Positions 22,160 to 34,500 of a DNA stretch of 64,000 nt are shown piece after piece. The translations under genes and the position numbers were made by a program. Source of the DNA: Nectonema munidae (lineage: Eukaryota > Nematomorpha > Nectonematoida > Nectonematidae); the NCBI GenBank assembly GCA_030549495.1, contig JAUIRK010000293.1:62001-126000 (forward strand), written 5' to 3'. The notes under the pieces are model-generated. The model had not been told where the DNA came from. It did not search any database and was given only the letters and a program-made list of their open reading frames with translations. Each line of letters opens with the position of its first letter. Position 1 is the first letter of the stretch.

Positions 22160-23377
22160 ATGCCAAATTTTTCATACTTTTTCTTCGGACGCACAGAATG
22201 TGGTGTTAGTGGCATAAAGAAATTGCTTTTTGCAACCTCGCCCTTATCGCATCCTACAAATTGTCAAAGAATTCCCATTTTTCATCGCATACTTGGTGAT
22301 AAAGTTATCAAAAGCATAAGCTGTGGAAATCTCTTTACAGTTTTTGCCTCTAAAAACAAGTTATTCGGTACAGGAGTCAATAATTTTTCACAAATCGGCG
22401 CTAATACTCTATCCCTCCCAAACTTAAATGATGGCACGAATAAAAATAATTCATACATTCTAGAGCCTAGGGAAATTGAATTGCCTGTAAAGAGTCCCGA
22501 TTTTTTGATTCGCAGCGTAGCAACGGGCTACACGCATACCTTGGTGTCAACTTCACATGGAACATTTGCTTTCGGCAACAACTTATACGGACAGTGTGCT
22601 AGGCGAATCATTCCGATGGAAGACTACCAAAATAATTGTATCATTCATAAAGTGTGCATAGAGGGAGAAGATATCACCTCGGTTTGGGCAGGTCCCTTCA
22701 CTTCTTACTTTTCAACGGCTACTGGCAAATTGTATTCTTGCGGTTATTCTCAACATGGGGAAAGTGGACATGGCTTCAAACAACAAGTTGCCTTACAACG
22801 AATTATCTTCCCTCCCGACACTGAACAAAATGATGAAATACTGAAAGTCATTTGTCAGAGAAGCTGTGTCTTCGCTTTAACGAAGAAAGGAGACGTATTT
22901 GCTTGGGGTACTGGGGAATGTGGCGAATTTTATCCGTTTAGCAGTGAAGTGTCGCTTCCTTCTCCACAGAAATGGCTTTTACACGAAAAAAATATCAAAG
23001 CCATGGGCATTGGCTTTTCCTCCAGCTCTTGTTACTTCTTATCTGAAGAAGGCTTCGTTTACAACTGGCGACGCTTCAAAGAAGCTTCAACTGAAAACTA
23101 CAGTCAATCATTAAACGCGATTGATAGTAAGTTCTTCGGGAGAAATTCCTATTTTCCAGATGTCAAAGTCGTAAAACTCTTTAGTGGAACACAAACGATA
23201 GGCGCTATCACGAATAAGGGCGCGCTTTATATGTGGGGAGACAATAGGTTTGGGCAGTGTGGTATTGGCCATTCTCGCTTTCCAAAGCATCCTAAACGTG
23301 TCATCATATTGAACGATGTGGTGGATGGATACTGCGGGAATGATGTCACATTTTTAAAAGTCAAGGCAATTACCTGA
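22160..23377 (+). CDS. rcc1l-like: RCC1L/WBSCR16-like RCC1-repeat protein, single exon
   Basis: A 405-residue RCC1-type beta-propeller. Blade signatures are visible at FFFGRTECGVSG (residues 7-18), LFGTGVNNFSQIG (about 70), FAFGNNLYGQCA (about 133), LYSCGYSQHGESGHG (about 193), VFAWGTGECGEF (about 250) and LYMWGDNRFGQCGIGH (about 365). Gene-wide order and the segments LEPREIELP, ATGYTHTLV and GNNLYGQC fit human RCC1L, a mitochondrial factor linked to mitoribosome assembly and fusion, better than nuclear RCC1. A TGA lies directly before the ATG in frame, so this is the likely start. No obvious mitochondrial presequence precedes the first blade, unlike the 464-residue human protein. AATAAA at about 23417 follows the stop. 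The ORF is uninterrupted and less AT-rich than its surroundings, so it is probably functional. It could be an old retrocopy. Confidence 0.85.
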   Translation: MPNFSYFFFGRTECGVSGIKKLLFATSPLSHPTNCQRIPIFHRILGDKVIKSISCGNLFTVFASKNKLFGTGVNNFSQIGANTLSLPNLNDGTNKNNSYILEPREIELPVKSPDFLIRSVATGYTHTLVSTSHGTFAFGNNLYGQCARRIIPMEDYQNNCIIHKVCIEGEDITSVWAGPFTSYFSTATGKLYSCGYSQHGESGHGFKQQVALQRIIFPPDTEQNDEILKVICQRSCVFALTKKGDVFAWGTGECGEFYPFSSEVSLPSPQKWLLHEKNIKAMGIGFSSSSCYFLSEEGFVYNWRRFKEASTENYSQSLNAIDSKFFGRNSYFPDVKVVKLFSGTQTIGAITNKGALYMWGDNRFGQCGIGHSRFPKHPKRVIILNDVVDGYCGNDVTFLKVKAIT

Positions 23378-23676
23378 TCTCTGAGTGACAAACATTCAAT
23401 TTTTTTACACCCAAAATAAATATATTTGATCTGATCATTTTTCTCTATGCTAATTTTTTTCGATATGTTTGGAAGAATTTTTTAAAATTTTAGACTTGTC
23501 TTACCGTTTTGTGCATGCTGCTTATAAGAAGGGTTGTGCAGTCAGAGTCTCTAATAAAATTTGGGATTCGGATTTTTTAAGTATTTTAATTGCTGTAACA
23601 AATAAGTTTAGTTTTTGTAAGCATATGGATTGGCCCCTTTTTAGTCATAGCCGGAAGTAAATGTTTTGAATTTTTC

Positions 23677-23735
23677 GGTATTTGGAGGCGAAGTCGGGTT
23701 TTTCTAAGTACCTGGAGTCGTAGTCGGATACCCTC
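23677..23735 (+). repeat. GTATTTGGAGT-type repeat, right of rcc1l-like
   Basis: Two consecutive related words of about 25 bp, CGGTATTTGGAGGCGAAGTC and AGTACCTGGAGTCGTAGTCG. They are probably the end of an uncharacterised repeat also represented left of the gene. Confidence 0.45.
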
Positions 23736-24099
23736 CTGTTCTCGATTCTGCAACCCTGTTTGTAAGAAAGAAAAGATGAACAAAAGTAGACTTAATTAAT
23801 ATTTTTGTCTCCAAAGCTTCTTTTTCAGCCAGGAAAACACTGATATAGAAGAAGAATTTTCCTAAATTGGTTAAGTTTATTCAACTGATTTAGGATAATT
23901 TTGTACTGCTGAATCCGGAAATGATATTAGTTTCTCTAAATCGCGTCAGGTTTTTATGCTAAGTTAATTTATAGAAATCAGAGTTAAGATTTCTAGCAGA
24001 ATTTATTGATTAAATGTTACAAACATTGAATAATGTAAATTGAATAGTGGATATTGATGAAACTAATACATGCAAAGGCACGTAATGACATGTCATCAT

Positions 24100-24900
24100 T
24101 GTTCAAGATTCAATGTGGGAATATGAAATATTTTATTGTGACTTCTGGATCCAAGGTTTCTGAGAGCTGCCAGAATATTGGTGAAAAACAAGTCCTGCTT
24201 AGTTGACAAGAAAGTTTTTTACAACCCGAACAAAAGCTTTCCCGTTTTCAATTGTACTTCATTCACTGATTTTTAAACTCAGGATCTGTGATAAGGTAAC
24301 CGATTTCAGGACTATGAAAGATGCCAACTTTAAGCTTCTTTATGGCAAATTCTGAAAAGCACAAACAAGTTAATCAGCCACCATTCTTGTCCAGAGCTTT
24401 GGTGAAAGGGTTGATTAAGCTGAGCTTAATGTTCAGCGATGGGAATCTTTGATCACCGCTTCATACTTCTCCCTTATTATAGTCGAGTCAGCGAAGGAAC
24501 ATAGGCAAACTAATTGCCCTTGTGCATGAGAAAACCTTGTGATCGATCAGATTCCAAACCTATGGTTCGTACTTTCGTACTTCAAGCTTGTACAGAATCC
24601 GTGCTAAGTCCTTTTCTTCAGAGAAAAAAATGTTACTCTTTATGCCTGATGCGTTTAAAAGTGATGAGGGCACTTTCAATCTGGCTGTCAACAGTTCGGT
24701 AGAGGAATTTGACAATGTTAAATCTTTAACTAAATTATTTAGCTTCTTGTGAAAAGGGAAATAGAGCATCATTGTCAAGAAGCACTTCTCTATTTTCTTG
24801 AAACTGGAGGAATCTTCGCTACTTCAGCAAGTTTTCTAAAGACAAGCACTGGAATCTCATTATAGTGAGTTACCCAATGACGTGCTGATTGAAGATCAAG
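24100..24900 (-). pseudogene. Unnamed transposase-like gene relic (copy 3)
   Basis: Minus strand: KLNNLVKDLTLSNSSTELLT, FFSEEKDLARILYKLEV, INPFTKALDKNGG, and VGIFHSPEIGYLI. These are successive blocks of the family seen at 377-568 and 2785-4330 (LSKS.AELLASRLK, FSEEKDL, KLGL...FVKALD, K.GIF.GP.I). Frames are broken. This copy preserves the part between the zinc-finger-like and the HSH..FF blocks. Confidence 0.6.
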
Positions 24901-25099
24901 ATACTTGAGGTCGCTCATGTTCTTTCTGGTGATCTGTTACACTATAAGTGTAGAAGTAGCAGTAAGTGTCATGGTTTATCGATTCCCTTCAATTTATGGG
25001 AATTTCTAACTTTAGACAATTCTTCATGCCCTTGTCCTACTGATACAGATACTGTGTGCATGCCTTCTATAACATGACTGGTGCCTAAGCTTTTTCCTA

Positions 25100-28000
25100 G
25101 TGACCAAATTTAGTACCAAGCACGGTAAGCAAGCTTTATGAAACTTATAACGGGATTCCTGTTAGAAAAAATGACTCCAAATCTAGTAAACGCTTGACTT
25201 TCTTGTAAGATCTTGTCGAAGCAATTTTATTTACATGCAAAATACATTAAGAATCGTTAAATTGGTGCATTCAAACATTTTAGGGTAAACTATAATTTTG
25301 TTGTTGACCAATGTATTGAGTAAAGATTATTAACAACAAAAAAGTATTTGAAGAGAAATGAACGTTAGACATGAATTCATTGTTATCTGATAACCAGGGC
25401 GAGGCAGGTACCAATTTAAAATGTACTTCCAGGTGATTTTGATTGAATATTCAATATGCGAAATCATTAAGAATGAATCCTTTCCAGCGTATTACTCGTT
25501 TTACATAAGGAATATTTACTAAGTCAAGCCACGAAAATCCGTCTTTCGATTATACGTCAACCTCAATATCCGTCAAGTTTATCGTATTACGGATATGAAG
25601 TTTAAAAATCAAATTAAACTTTATTGAACTATACAGTAAAATACTCAAAAATTTAAAGACAATGGGGGCCATGGCCCCTTTAAGGAGGTTAAGGTAATCG
25701 ATACTATATAAATATAAACTCTTTTGGGCTACTTTACCTTGAATTTTTATTAAATATAGAAATTCATGTAAAATATGGAAAATATTTATCGATTTTAAAA
25801 AACTTCGAATTTGAAAATTCATTTTTCCTTTAATAGTTTTTCTCTTACTTTTGATTTTTCCACATATTCTATCGACAACTATAGAGCAATATATTGACAA
25901 CTACTAATATTTTCATAGTTTGGTTGTTCCTTTTTTTATGACAATTAACCCGAATCGATTTTCCTTTTCTATTCTTTTCAAATTTTTAAACAAATGATGC
26001 TTTTTTTTACTTTTTTCCCTTTATATCAACAACTTATCAGTTTATTGGATATAAAATATTGGTCACAAAACTCGAATGCTTTTTACTAAGATGTTTTAAA
26101 GTTATGAATGAATCAATTTTGTTTTTACGGCAAATAAAACTAAGGGGCTGTTCTGAAAACCCAAGTAACACTGGCTCTGATATTGCGCTCTTTTCTTACA
26201 ACAAAAACTATTACAAAAATCTTTGTAAAATATATCACACCAGAAACTCTTTTCAAATTATTTTGATCATCAAAACAGAGTAATTGGAGTGCGAATTAAA
26301 TGTGGTTATGAGCCAAATATAGAATAACACTAAGAATAAACTAGTGAGCGATTTTTGATTTATCCATGCTTCAAACCACGAGTGCTGATCTTGAACCCGT
26401 CCTACGCCATAATATAGGTAAATGTGGACAACCTGCAGATTATGCACATTTTTATATTGAAACGCGCCCCGTAAAACATTTGCTGCGGGTGACCAATGTC
26501 GATCGTGCAGCTGCGTGTCGCGCAATATTCGGCCTAAAATAGTGTATACTTAGAAGGATATAATATGAAAAATGAATACATTGTTTAAAATTTTTTATTT
26601 GACAATAAAAAACTCCGCCCTCCTCTCCGAATAATTTCAACGATGTGAGTGCATCCTCGGCCAGGAAGTAATATGGGTTTGAAAATTGTGAATTGTAAAT
26701 AACTCAGTAACATCCTGCCATATTATTTCTCGTAATGTTACCGTTGTTGAGTATAATTCTTCTATTGAGTCAACCAAATTAAAACAACTAAACCAATAAG
26801 TACTTCTTCATAGAGACATTTCAAGGTTGAGCCTTCCTAATCGATACTTTCAATGCTAAATTAGTTTGGCAATGTTGAACAAAATTATTATTAATATTAT
26901 GAGAGGTTTTGGTACATTATAGAAGAGAGATGCGCATTCTGACAATTCTTATTTTAAAGTTTCCAAGGAGTTGTTTTCTGAATAACTACTTAAAATAAAG
27001 AAAAATCACTTCATGATTATGATATTGTTATTTAACTGCACAAAAACGTGCTTAAAAATGAATTTGAGTCAAAACGCCCGAAAACCAAAACGCCCGATAC
27101 TAAAACACCCGATATAAGAACGTCTGAAACTTAAATCTACAAAAAATATTTAAAAAAAGATTTTTTCTTGTATCTACGCTTTTTTCCAATTATTATCTTA
27201 TATATTTTTCTAAGAATATGTTAAATTTAACACTTGGTTGTTTCACATGCATAAAAAACAGATACAAGATTCCTAAGTTATCAATCTTATCGAATCGAAC
27301 TACTGAAATTTTGAACCAAAATCAGAAATTATTTATATTCTTGTTTAAATTAGTCACATTTTTTCTCGGTTTAAACTGATTTTCCATTTAAATTGGTAGT
27401 TTAATTTTTTTCAAACCAAAGAAATAATGTATTTTTGTATGGATGGCCTAAAATATTTTTCTCCGTATAAAGCAGTTTTTATATAGTTTATCATACTTTT
27501 AGATAAATTATATATATTGGTGGACAGTGGCCCCTTTCTAAAGAAGTAGCGATCTTTTATATTTGTTTGCTTTTCAGTTTATTTGAAATAGTTATTTTTG
27601 TAAACAGAATATTAGAAATACAATGTAATACGAATTACGTTTTAAAAGTCCAACTAAATTAATAATAACTATGTTGTTATGAAGATTATTTTTTAAGCCG
27701 CCCGTAAAATAATTTTTTGAATAGGCCACTGGTTGTGGATAAAGTTTATATTATTTTTACGCTGGAAGCATCCTTTCTTGAAGACATTTTTTTGTAAGAG
27801 GATATAAAAAAACAGAATCAAATATTATAAGTTTAAAAATATTATAGGAAAATGTAAGTAAATAGGGTGTTCGTAGAAAAAGAAACTAATACTCTTAGAG
27901 AAAATTTTATTAAAGTTCTTTTGTTACGAAGAATTCTATGAGACAGTTTGTCTTTTGAGACCAATGTAATGCTTATTTAGTTCAACTGTTACTTGATGAA

Positions 28001-28255
28001 TCGTTTTGGAATATGCTTGAACCAAATATTGAAGACTTTGAAGAAATAAATAATTTTTATTGAAAAATCAAATATAATTTTTATATATATTAAAACAGGG
28101 TATATATGATCAATTGCTTTTTGAACTTATTGCAACAACAGAAAGAAGTTAGTTAATGCACGAAAATAAAATTTAAATGTTTGCATAATTTCATATCAAA
28201 AATTAAAGTGTATGAGAACAAAATTCAAAAGTGTTTAATTGATCTTATCATGACA
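25100..28255. other. Intergenic AT-rich stretch, no gene recognised
   Basis: I see no supported coding exon or RNA gene. Inside it are a GC-richer patch near 26330-26540 with minus-strand open frames of unknown origin and a short CGCCCGA repeat near 27070. The other open frames here are short and AT-driven. Confidence 0.5.
27065..27130 (+). repeat. Short degenerate repeat (aaAACGCCCGA)
   Basis: AAAACGCCCGAAAACC, AAAACGCCCGATACT, AAAACACCCGATAT and AGAACGTCTGAAAC follow each other, about four units of 14-16 bp. Confidence 0.65.
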
Positions 28256-28262
28256 TTCTTTT

Positions 28263-28577
28263 TTAGTCCATGCTTGAAACACTTGGAATGGGGTAAGGTG
28301 GCAAATTGTCAAGATCATTTTTGCAGCCATTGACTAAGAACTCCCTCTCATGGGAGTCGGTTGATACGACGATATTAGAATCTAAATGATCTAGCGCGGA
28401 TTCAAATGACTCTGCATATCCGGATAACGAGTCCGTGGATGTCGTCTTGGTTGATGGATTGTGATTGCAGTCTGAATACTCAACATTAGTTTCGTTGGCT
28501 GAATTCATACACTGACAACAGTGTCTCACTGTTTTCTCTTCAAGAGGAGAATGATTAACTCTTTTCGCCTTGGCTTG
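28263..28577 (-). CDS. tbc1d30-like: tbc1d30-like exon 11 (terminal)
   Basis: Residues 537-640 and the stop. It begins QAKAKRVNHSP after CTATTTAG, then turns Cys/Ser/Asp-rich and ends PPYPIPSVSSMD. The first part aligns loosely with human HIRVHKKNMP; the rest is lineage-specific and probably disordered. Confidence 0.75.
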   Translation of the reverse strand, partial: QAKAKRVNHSPLEEKTVRHCCQCMNSANETNVEYSDCNHNPSTKTTSTDSLSGYAESFESALDHLDSNIVVSTDSHEREFLVNGCKNDLDNLPPYPIPSVSSMD

Positions 28578-31500
28578 CTAAATAGAATAGATATAATCGT
28601 TATTTCACTCGACATCTTTTCGTTTTCAACGTGCTTCAGTTTTTGTTAACATTTTAATATATAATTAACTTATCAAGAAAGTTTACTTTATATTAGAAAA
28701 AACGAAATTTTTGAAAAGAGGTTATGGCAGAATTTTTTAATTGTTGAATCATAAAAATATTCTTAAAAATCGTAGATAAATTCTCGAGATTGTAAATTTA
28801 TAGAAAAAAACTTTGCTAAGTTTATTTGCTACTGGAAGAAAATAGGGTGAAACAAGCAAAAAAAGTGCACAGATGAATTGAAAAAACTGAATTAAATACA
28901 AAGATCTAACAAGTGATTCATTTTGCTAAATTTCTGCTAAATACTATAATAAATAAAAATGGAAAAATTTAATGTGAAAACAAAAAATATTGTCCGTCTA
29001 AACGGGGGTCAAAAAGGGGGTCTTTAGTATCACTTCAACGGGTAGCTTATTTTATAACCCAAAAAGTTTTTTATAAGTTCTATACATCCTTTGAAATCTA
29101 CATTGAATTGATATTTTCCAACAAGGTATTTTATATACTAAAATATTTAATATAGATTATATTATATTTATCAGTTCAATATGTATTTTTCTGAATTTTA
29201 ATGACGTTACTCAGCGTAAAATTTTACTATTTTTCACACTTATTATTATATAGTCAAAATGGTAAATTCGATTTCTTTTTTTGGAATCCCAATCTATGCT
29301 AACAAAATAATGTATTTTTTAGAAGATTTCAACCAAAATATTATAATATGTCTCGCAAATATTTTTTTGTCTTATTATGTAGATTTGTCAAATTATGTAC
29401 GTCGTACTTCACCTTTTCAAGACTTAAAAAATAGAAGAATTCACAAAATATTCTTTGCTTTTCGAATTTTTTAAGATAACTAAATTAAGATGTTTCTTTT
29501 CAAAAATAATTCGAAAAGAAATGAATTTAATTTTAAAAATTTATTCCAATTTTAATGTACTTTTTACTACTATTGAAGAAAAAAAACTTACTGTTTTTTC
29601 CCAAGAGTTTGGTTGATTAATAACTTTGGATGACAAGAATTGATTCTTCTTAAAGCTATTTTTGGAATAGTTTGAAGGCGGTTTAATCAATAAATGATTG
29701 ATGACAGGCATTTCTGCTCTATCAAAGGTATCTAATAATAAATCTAAAAACAAAACAAAAATTTATGAATTTTTGAAAAATCATTAATTTGACACTAAAG
29801 ATGCGACAAGACCAAAATTTTGTATGATTCTGATTCAATTGTTAACCCATTTACGGCCAATGTTCCTATTTTGGAACATAAGTAATTTCATCTTCGTCTG
29901 CTTTTTCAATGACTTTGAATATAAATCATCTGCGTTTTTTTAGATATCGCCTGCTTTGCTTGGCCTTAAATGGGTTAAAGCTAATTTTCTTTTAGATTAA
30001 ACACTTATATCTATTGAGTCAAGGAACTTTAAACCTTTGAAGAAAACCTGACTATGGTTTTCTTACCTGAGTTTTAACGTCTTCCATAATATATCTTAAA
30101 ATGTTCTCTTTGTTAAATATAGCTCGTGATTTTTTTATAAACGCATAGATAAATTTTGAAATAAAAGTGTAAAGTATTTCTATATTTTATTCATAAACTG
30201 TGTGAAGTTTGTTAATTTGTTTTTCCTATCAACGCATACACTATAGTTTAAAGGATTATGCATTAATTAATTATAGCAGTGATCAGGGGCGTCACTTTAG
30301 GTGGGGACTAGACAACCCTTACTTTTTCTAAGAGAAATTCTTTAGTTTTTTTATATTATCTTGGAATTTTCTGTTTATATCTAAAATAAAAATTTTGAGT
30401 CAAGTAATAATATCATCTTTCGAATCATAAAATGGATTTTATGCTAAAAAGCTTAATAAAAATGTGAATACGGGAAAAAAGTAATTAAAAAAAACCTAAA
30501 AATTTATGTCCCCCGACTTTTTTAATAAAACAGGGCCCTTGACAGTGATTATTATCATTATATTCACATAATGCTAAAGTAAAATATTTCACTCATTTTG
30601 GCCTGCAAAAATAACTGGAAAGTGTGCTTTCGATTTTAAATACTAGACTAAAAGTAATCCTTAAAATAGCATTAATTTATAAAAAGAAATTCTTAAAAAA
30701 TTTAAAACAACTTATTTTTCATTGTCAAACACGTAAAAATTCGAAGTAAAATTTATATCTAATATGAAAGGTCAGCTAAAATTCAGAGTAAAGATTGAAA
30801 TGTTTTAGATTTTAAGCTCAACAGCCATTTTCAACTTTTCAGAGCTCTTATATCCATTTCGAGGAATAGGAATAAAAGAATGAAAAAGGGTAGTAAATTT
30901 CCTCGATACTTAAAAATATCACGATTCATATAGATACTCCCATCACTACATGACATCAAACGAAAAAAAGTTTTTGTAAGGCCATATTCCAAATCTGATT
31001 GAGGTTCTACATATCTGAAAAATACTTATATTTTTCGGCATATACAGATCGCTTTTCTATACATTTTTTTAATTCTTTCAATAATATGATTTTTCATCTA
31101 AAACATTCATTTTATGAAATAGAAATCCTATATAGTTAAAAAATAAACTATGTTAGGACATCTATAATATCTGCAATCTGTATTAAAAGTGTCTAAAAAT
31201 ACCATATGATAATAGTTTAAGGTTAAATGGATTACCTAATAGAAAAGTAAAGTCAGGACTAACAAGTGTCTATTTTCCGTAATTTTAAGCTTTTTTCGAA
31301 TTATTCTTATTGATATAAATAAGCTTATATCCACCTGTATAAATTTTAAATAATATATATGAAAAATTATCTTTTTCTCTATGGAAAAAGATACTTTAGT
31401 TTCATAAATATTCAATTTAAATAAACCAAAATAGAGATGTCATTAATGAACAATGTCCTTGTAAGATAAATTGTGAATAATAACTTTATTAATTAATATC

Positions 31501-34500
31501 TTACCAATGGCTATCAATGATGACCTTACACCAATCAATCAAGTGTAGTTCTATCTTTAACAAAATTTGTATACTTCTCTCTCTCTCTCTCTTATAACTA
31601 TATTACACATTTTCCGCAAATTTACACCCGAAAAATTTGCACATCTTTCAACACGTACGAATAATATGGAACAATAACACGAATTTAATGACGATATTCA
31701 GTATAAAGTTTGTAAAAATTAAGCAAGAAAACATATGAAGAGTTTTCAGAACTCTTTTTACCACTTTCAGGTTAATCCCTTCTCTAACATTTAATTCTAT
31801 ATATTTTTTTCATTTTAGCAAAATTCGGAAAAGATATATACATATATACAGTAAGGTAGCAGAAATTTTTTATTTAGAGGTGTCAAATGTAGCACTACCC
31901 TATGTTTACCTACAAGCTTTGCCTAAAATTATAGTTATCAATACTGCTTATACTCTTTGTACCTATCAGCTTTGTCTCTTTCTATAACTTTGCTAACATG
32001 TCTGATTTTATCATGTTTTACGTTTCTTATTATCGTTTCTCATGCGAGTAATTTTTTATTATAAATTTGCTTTCATATTACAGCTAGAAGACTTAAAAAA
32101 ATTAAAAGATTCTATTTTATTTGCTATATATTGTCAAAAAATTAATTCATTGTTTTTGTAAATTACAATTTTTTATGCTGGCCTCCGTAACTTGGATAGA
32201 GGCACACTTTTTTACATTATATTTCTTATCCAAAAGGCCCTACTGTAAAAAAAGATTCGTGAGTATGAATTTAAATTAATTTTTTAATATTGTTACAACT
32301 TTTTATGTGAAATCCAGAGATGTATCGGATATCAGCCTTATTTGACTCTTTTGTGTATTCAAAGAATTTTAGTGAAATTAAGCACATTCCGTTTGAAGTT
32401 TTAAGACTTACCTACACAAAATATTTCAATGCTTACATGGATTTGAATTAACTCTTGGACAGATATTATGGGCCAAAATTTTAAAATGAGTTATTTTAGG
32501 TTCTTAAATACGAATTATTCAAAAATATCCGTACAAAATTCGGAATTCTCTGTTAAAATATATATATTAAATCTCTAATTTTTTGCAATAGTGGATTTTT
32601 TGACGTCTGGATAGTGTTTCCAGTAGTTTTGTGCAACTTATAGGAGAGTTGCATTTATTCTTCATCTTCAACATCTATAAAATTAATAAAAGACCCGTTT
32701 CAGCACTAGCATTTATTGTTTTTAAAGATTCAACTAATCTAATACCAAATTTATACTCCTTGCATTCTTTACAAGTTGATGGATCAAGATTTAAAAATTC
32801 CGTAGAAATATTAAGAAATTAAAAAAAATTTTAAGTCTTTTTTTGGAAGTGTTGAGGGGGGTCTTTAGTATCACTTCAACGGGTAGCTTATTTTATTTAA
32901 TTTGTTTATTTTCATTTTCATTAACCCTATTAGTGCTGGGCAAAATTTGTCCGCTCAAGTGCTGGGGGGGGGGGGCGTAAAGTGCCCCCTCTATTTTTCT
33001 CAGATATTAATAAGTTTTTATAATTATTTTTAATGTTACATATATATTTCAACTATGCTGAATTCAGTGGTGATGTCCATTTTTTTTATCAAAATCAATC
33101 AAACCTGTCAAAAAATTGATTTATATTTGACAGCTCATCTCAAAAAGGAACTTTTTATTTAAATAATTATATAAAGTTTTTTACACATGTATACCCATTT
33201 TCAAATATGCTGAATTCAGTGGTGATATTCATTTTTTATGAAAATCAATCAAACCTGTCAAAAAATTTGATTTAAATGTGACAGCTCATCTCAAAAAGGA
33301 ACTTTTTATCTAAATAAGTATATAAAGTTTTTTACACATGTATACCCATTTTCAAATATGCTGAATTCAGTGGTGATATTCATTTTTTATGAAAATCAAT
33401 CAAACCTGTCAAAAAATTGATCTAAATGTGACAACTCATCTCAAACAGGAACTTTTTATCTAAATAAGTATATAAAGTTTTTTACACATGTATACCCATT
33501 TTCAAATATGCTGAATTCAGTGGTATATTCATTTTTTATAAAAATCATTCAAACCTTTCAAAAAAGTGATTTACATATGACAGCTCATCTTAAAAAGAAA
33601 CTTTTTATCTAAGTAATAATATAAAGTTTTTTACACATATATACCCATGTTTAAGCATGCGTAATTCAGTGGTGATATTCATTTTTTTTATAAAAATCAA
33701 CTGTCAAAAAATTTATTTATCCCAAAAAGAAAGGATCAGGCACAGTTTTTTGAATTAGAGAATTACGTTTAATAGAAAGTATAGAGAGGTGATGAAGTTT
33801 AACGTGTATGGCATTTTACACACATATACCCATTTTCAAGTAGGCTGTGTTTACTGGTTATATTCCTTTTTTTTTTTATAAATACTAGAATAAGCCTGTT
33901 TGTCTCTCGCTTCGCTCCAGACGTAGGATTCTAGGTCCCAAAAATCTAGGTCCACTTAAAGATCACTGGTAAAATTCTAGGTCCAGTTAGAGATCATTGG
34001 TACTCCCATGATTCTAGATCCTGTTAAAGATCATTGGTACCGCGTGATTCTAGGTCCTGTAAAAAATCATTGGTAACCCCGTGATTCTAGGCCCTGTTAA
34101 AGATCATTGGTACCCCATGATTCTAGGTCCTGTTAAAAATCATTGATACTGTGATTCTAGGTCCTGTTAAAGATCTTTGGTACCCCCGTGATTCTAGATC
34201 CTGTTAAAGATCATTGGTACCCCCCGTGATTCTAGGTCCTGTGAAAGATCATTGGTACCCCCGTTATTCTAAGTTCCATTAAATATCATTGGTACCGGAA
34301 TACTAGGTACACTCAAATTTAAATTTTTATTCTTTTAAAGTTTTTTTTTATACATTTCAAGTATGCAGAATTTAATGGTGATGTTCATTTTTTATGAAAT
34401 CAATAAAACCTGTCAAAAAATCGATTAAACCTGTAAATCAATGTCAAATATATAAACATAAAAATAACTTCTACTTGCAGTATTTCTCTGGTAATTATTT

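Noticed and set aside
25550-25900. Minus-strand 116-codon ORF rich in Ile/Leu/Lys
   Set aside because: Composition follows the AT-rich DNA, with no motif, splice context or recognised homology.
33000-34310. CRISPR-like array
   Set aside because: Repeats are contiguous tandem units without unique spacers, inside a eukaryotic TTAA element.
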